Source: Bacteroidota bacterium
GTDB lineage: Bacteria > Bacteroidota > Bacteroidia > UKL13-3
Length of the DNA stretch: 7,130 nucleotides
Direction of reading: 5' to 3'
Assembly: GCA_947449515.1 (NCBI GenBank)
Contig: CANFSD010000085.1
Span: forward strand, 1 to 7,130
A program made the position numbers and the translations under genes. The notes beneath the pieces were generated by a model. That model was not told the origin of the DNA. It did no database searches and saw only the letters and a list, made by a program, of their open reading frames with translations. This document shows positions 6,239 to 7,130 of the stretch, in pieces (the first letter of the stretch is position 1; the number at the start of each line of letters is the position of its first letter).

Positions 6239-7130
6239 TTGGATTCATTTTGTTGAGGTTAATCATAATGCTTGTTCTACTAAACAAGCTGTTATAGCCA
6301 TTGGTCTCCCAATAAAATTTAACATCTTGACTGCTAATAACAGGTACATAAATAGCTACGGTATTGCTAAATAAGCTTAGGTAAATTCCTCCATTATAGG
6401 TTAGATTCATTTGTGCAGGATAATACGTGGTAGTAAAACCCGCAACGCCATTTATTGTAAAAGATCCTGCTGGAGATTGCCAATAGCTGAAGTCGGAATA
6501 AATTCCAATTGGCACTGGAATTGGGAGTGGAATAGTAATATTCAATGCACTGATAAATGAATTACTTGAACCCACTTGGGCAAAGTTTCTAAAGCCTGCA
6601 TCGCTCATTAATATTTGGCGACCATAAAAGTTTTCAGCGCTTGAATTGCCCGGGTTTAATGGGTTTGCGATGTTTTGCAATTGTTCTTGGCGGCCCATCA
6701 TGGCTTCATCGTATAATACATCATTGTTGCCATTTTTGCCCGCACCTTGGAAAAAGGCCCTGCTTGAGAAGATATCGTTTCTACTATTTGTAATTGCAGT
6801 TTTTTGGAAAAGAAATGCACCTGTAAAAAGGCGAATTTGTGCTTTCTTTTTACCGTCTTTATAGAGGAAACCCTGGTTCAATTCAATGCCCAGTTTGTTA
6901 AAACGCACATTGTGTAAGCCCGATTGCAACATAAAGCTTCCTGTGTGCGGGTATAAGGCATTGTCTTTGCTGAAATTGAATTTTATTTCTGCAACACCAT
7001 AATGGTCTTTTGCAAATTGATACATATGGGGGCGGTCTGCAGCTTGCTCATTGATCATTACATAGCGCAACTGAAGTTCTCTTTCAATGAGGCTTCTTCT
7101 GTTTTTTGCTTGCAACTTAATGGAAACAAA
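6210..7130 (-). CDS. C-terminal part of a large protein, possibly an M1-peptidase-type protein with beta-rich tail (5' end outside window)
   Basis: The frame is open from the right edge to TAA at 6210-6212, giving 306 visible residues. A TTG at 7115 is not a convincing start because the frame continues upstream (FVSIKL before it), so the gene is treated as 5'-truncated by the window. The visible part alternates polar and aromatic residues in beta-strand-like fashion, as in an outer-membrane or surface beta domain: ELQLRYVMINEQ, VAEIKFNFSK, GSFMLQSGLHNVRFN. Later come DVLYDEAMMGRQ (about 137-147), a second segment SDAGFRNFAQVG, a proline-rich ITIPLPIPVPIGIYSDF, and a terminus SIMINLNKMNPIALIRDIKL. 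These last blocks resemble, from memory, the C-terminal region of long Bacteroidota M1-family metallopeptidases. No HEXXH catalytic motif is in the visible part, so the identity is tentative. It lies 39 bp upstream of the ALDH gene. Confidence 0.5.
   Translation of the reverse strand, partial: FVSIKLQAKNRRSLIERELQLRYVMINEQAADRPHMYQFAKDHYGVAEIKFNFSKDNALYPHTGSFMLQSGLHNVRFNKLGIELNQGFLYKDGKKKAQIRLFTGAFLFQKTAITNSRNDIFSSRAFFQGAGKNGNNDVLYDEAMMGRQEQLQNIANPLNPGNSSAENFYGRQILMSDAGFRNFAQVGSSNSFISALNITIPLPIPVPIGIYSDFSYWQSPAGSFTINGVAGFTTTYYPAQMNLTYNGGIYLSLFSNTVAIYVPVISSQDVKFYWETNGYNSLFSRTSIMINLNKMNPIALIRDIKL

Overview
The window reads as ordinary chromosomal DNA from a carotenoid-pigmented member of the Bacteroidota. 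The base composition is AT-rich and Shine-Dalgarno sequences are essentially absent. The GlyRS is of the single-chain dimeric type, and one gap carries a match to the Bacteroidota -7 promoter box TAnnTTTG. The carotenoid genes are of the kinds found in that phylum: a fused lycopene cyclase-domain membrane protein, CrtZ and CruF. The phylum assignment is inferred from protein character and cannot be proven here.

All eight genes lie on the minus strand and are tightly packed; the largest gap is about 105 bp. In transcription order (right to left) they are: the C-terminal 306 residues of a large protein with a beta-rich tail, possibly an M1-peptidase-type protein (7130-6210); an ALDH7/antiquitin-type aldehyde dehydrogenase (6170-4623); an exported DUF3108-type protein (4577-3750); a Rho-independent terminator (3745-3705); a CruF-type carotenoid hydratase (3666-3013); a CrtZ-type beta-ring hydroxylase (2967-2521); a two-repeat lycopene cyclase (2524-1847); a strong inverted repeat (1837-1794); the glycine cleavage H protein (1784-1407); an imperfect inverted repeat (1395-1326); and glycyl-tRNA synthetase (1301 to the left edge, C-terminus missing).

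The three central genes form a compact carotenoid end-group cassette. The cyclase makes beta-ionone rings from lycopene ends, CruF adds water to an uncyclised psi end, and CrtZ hydroxylates the beta ring. Together they predict a monocyclic, hydroxylated carotenoid of the saproxanthin/myxol type, provided that phytoene synthase, phytoene desaturase and possibly a 3',4'-desaturase are encoded elsewhere. The ALDH7 gene points to oxidation of aminoadipate semialdehyde in lysine degradation. gcvH and glyS are adjacent glycine-related housekeeping genes.

No mobile element, CRISPR array, rRNA, tRNA or defence system is visible, and I do not see an undescribed multi-gene system. The items most worth a second look are non-coding: the 15-bp perfect inverted repeat just upstream of gcvH, the terminator and 16-bp palindrome that together decide the cruF start codon, and the repeat-like hairpin between gcvH and glyS.
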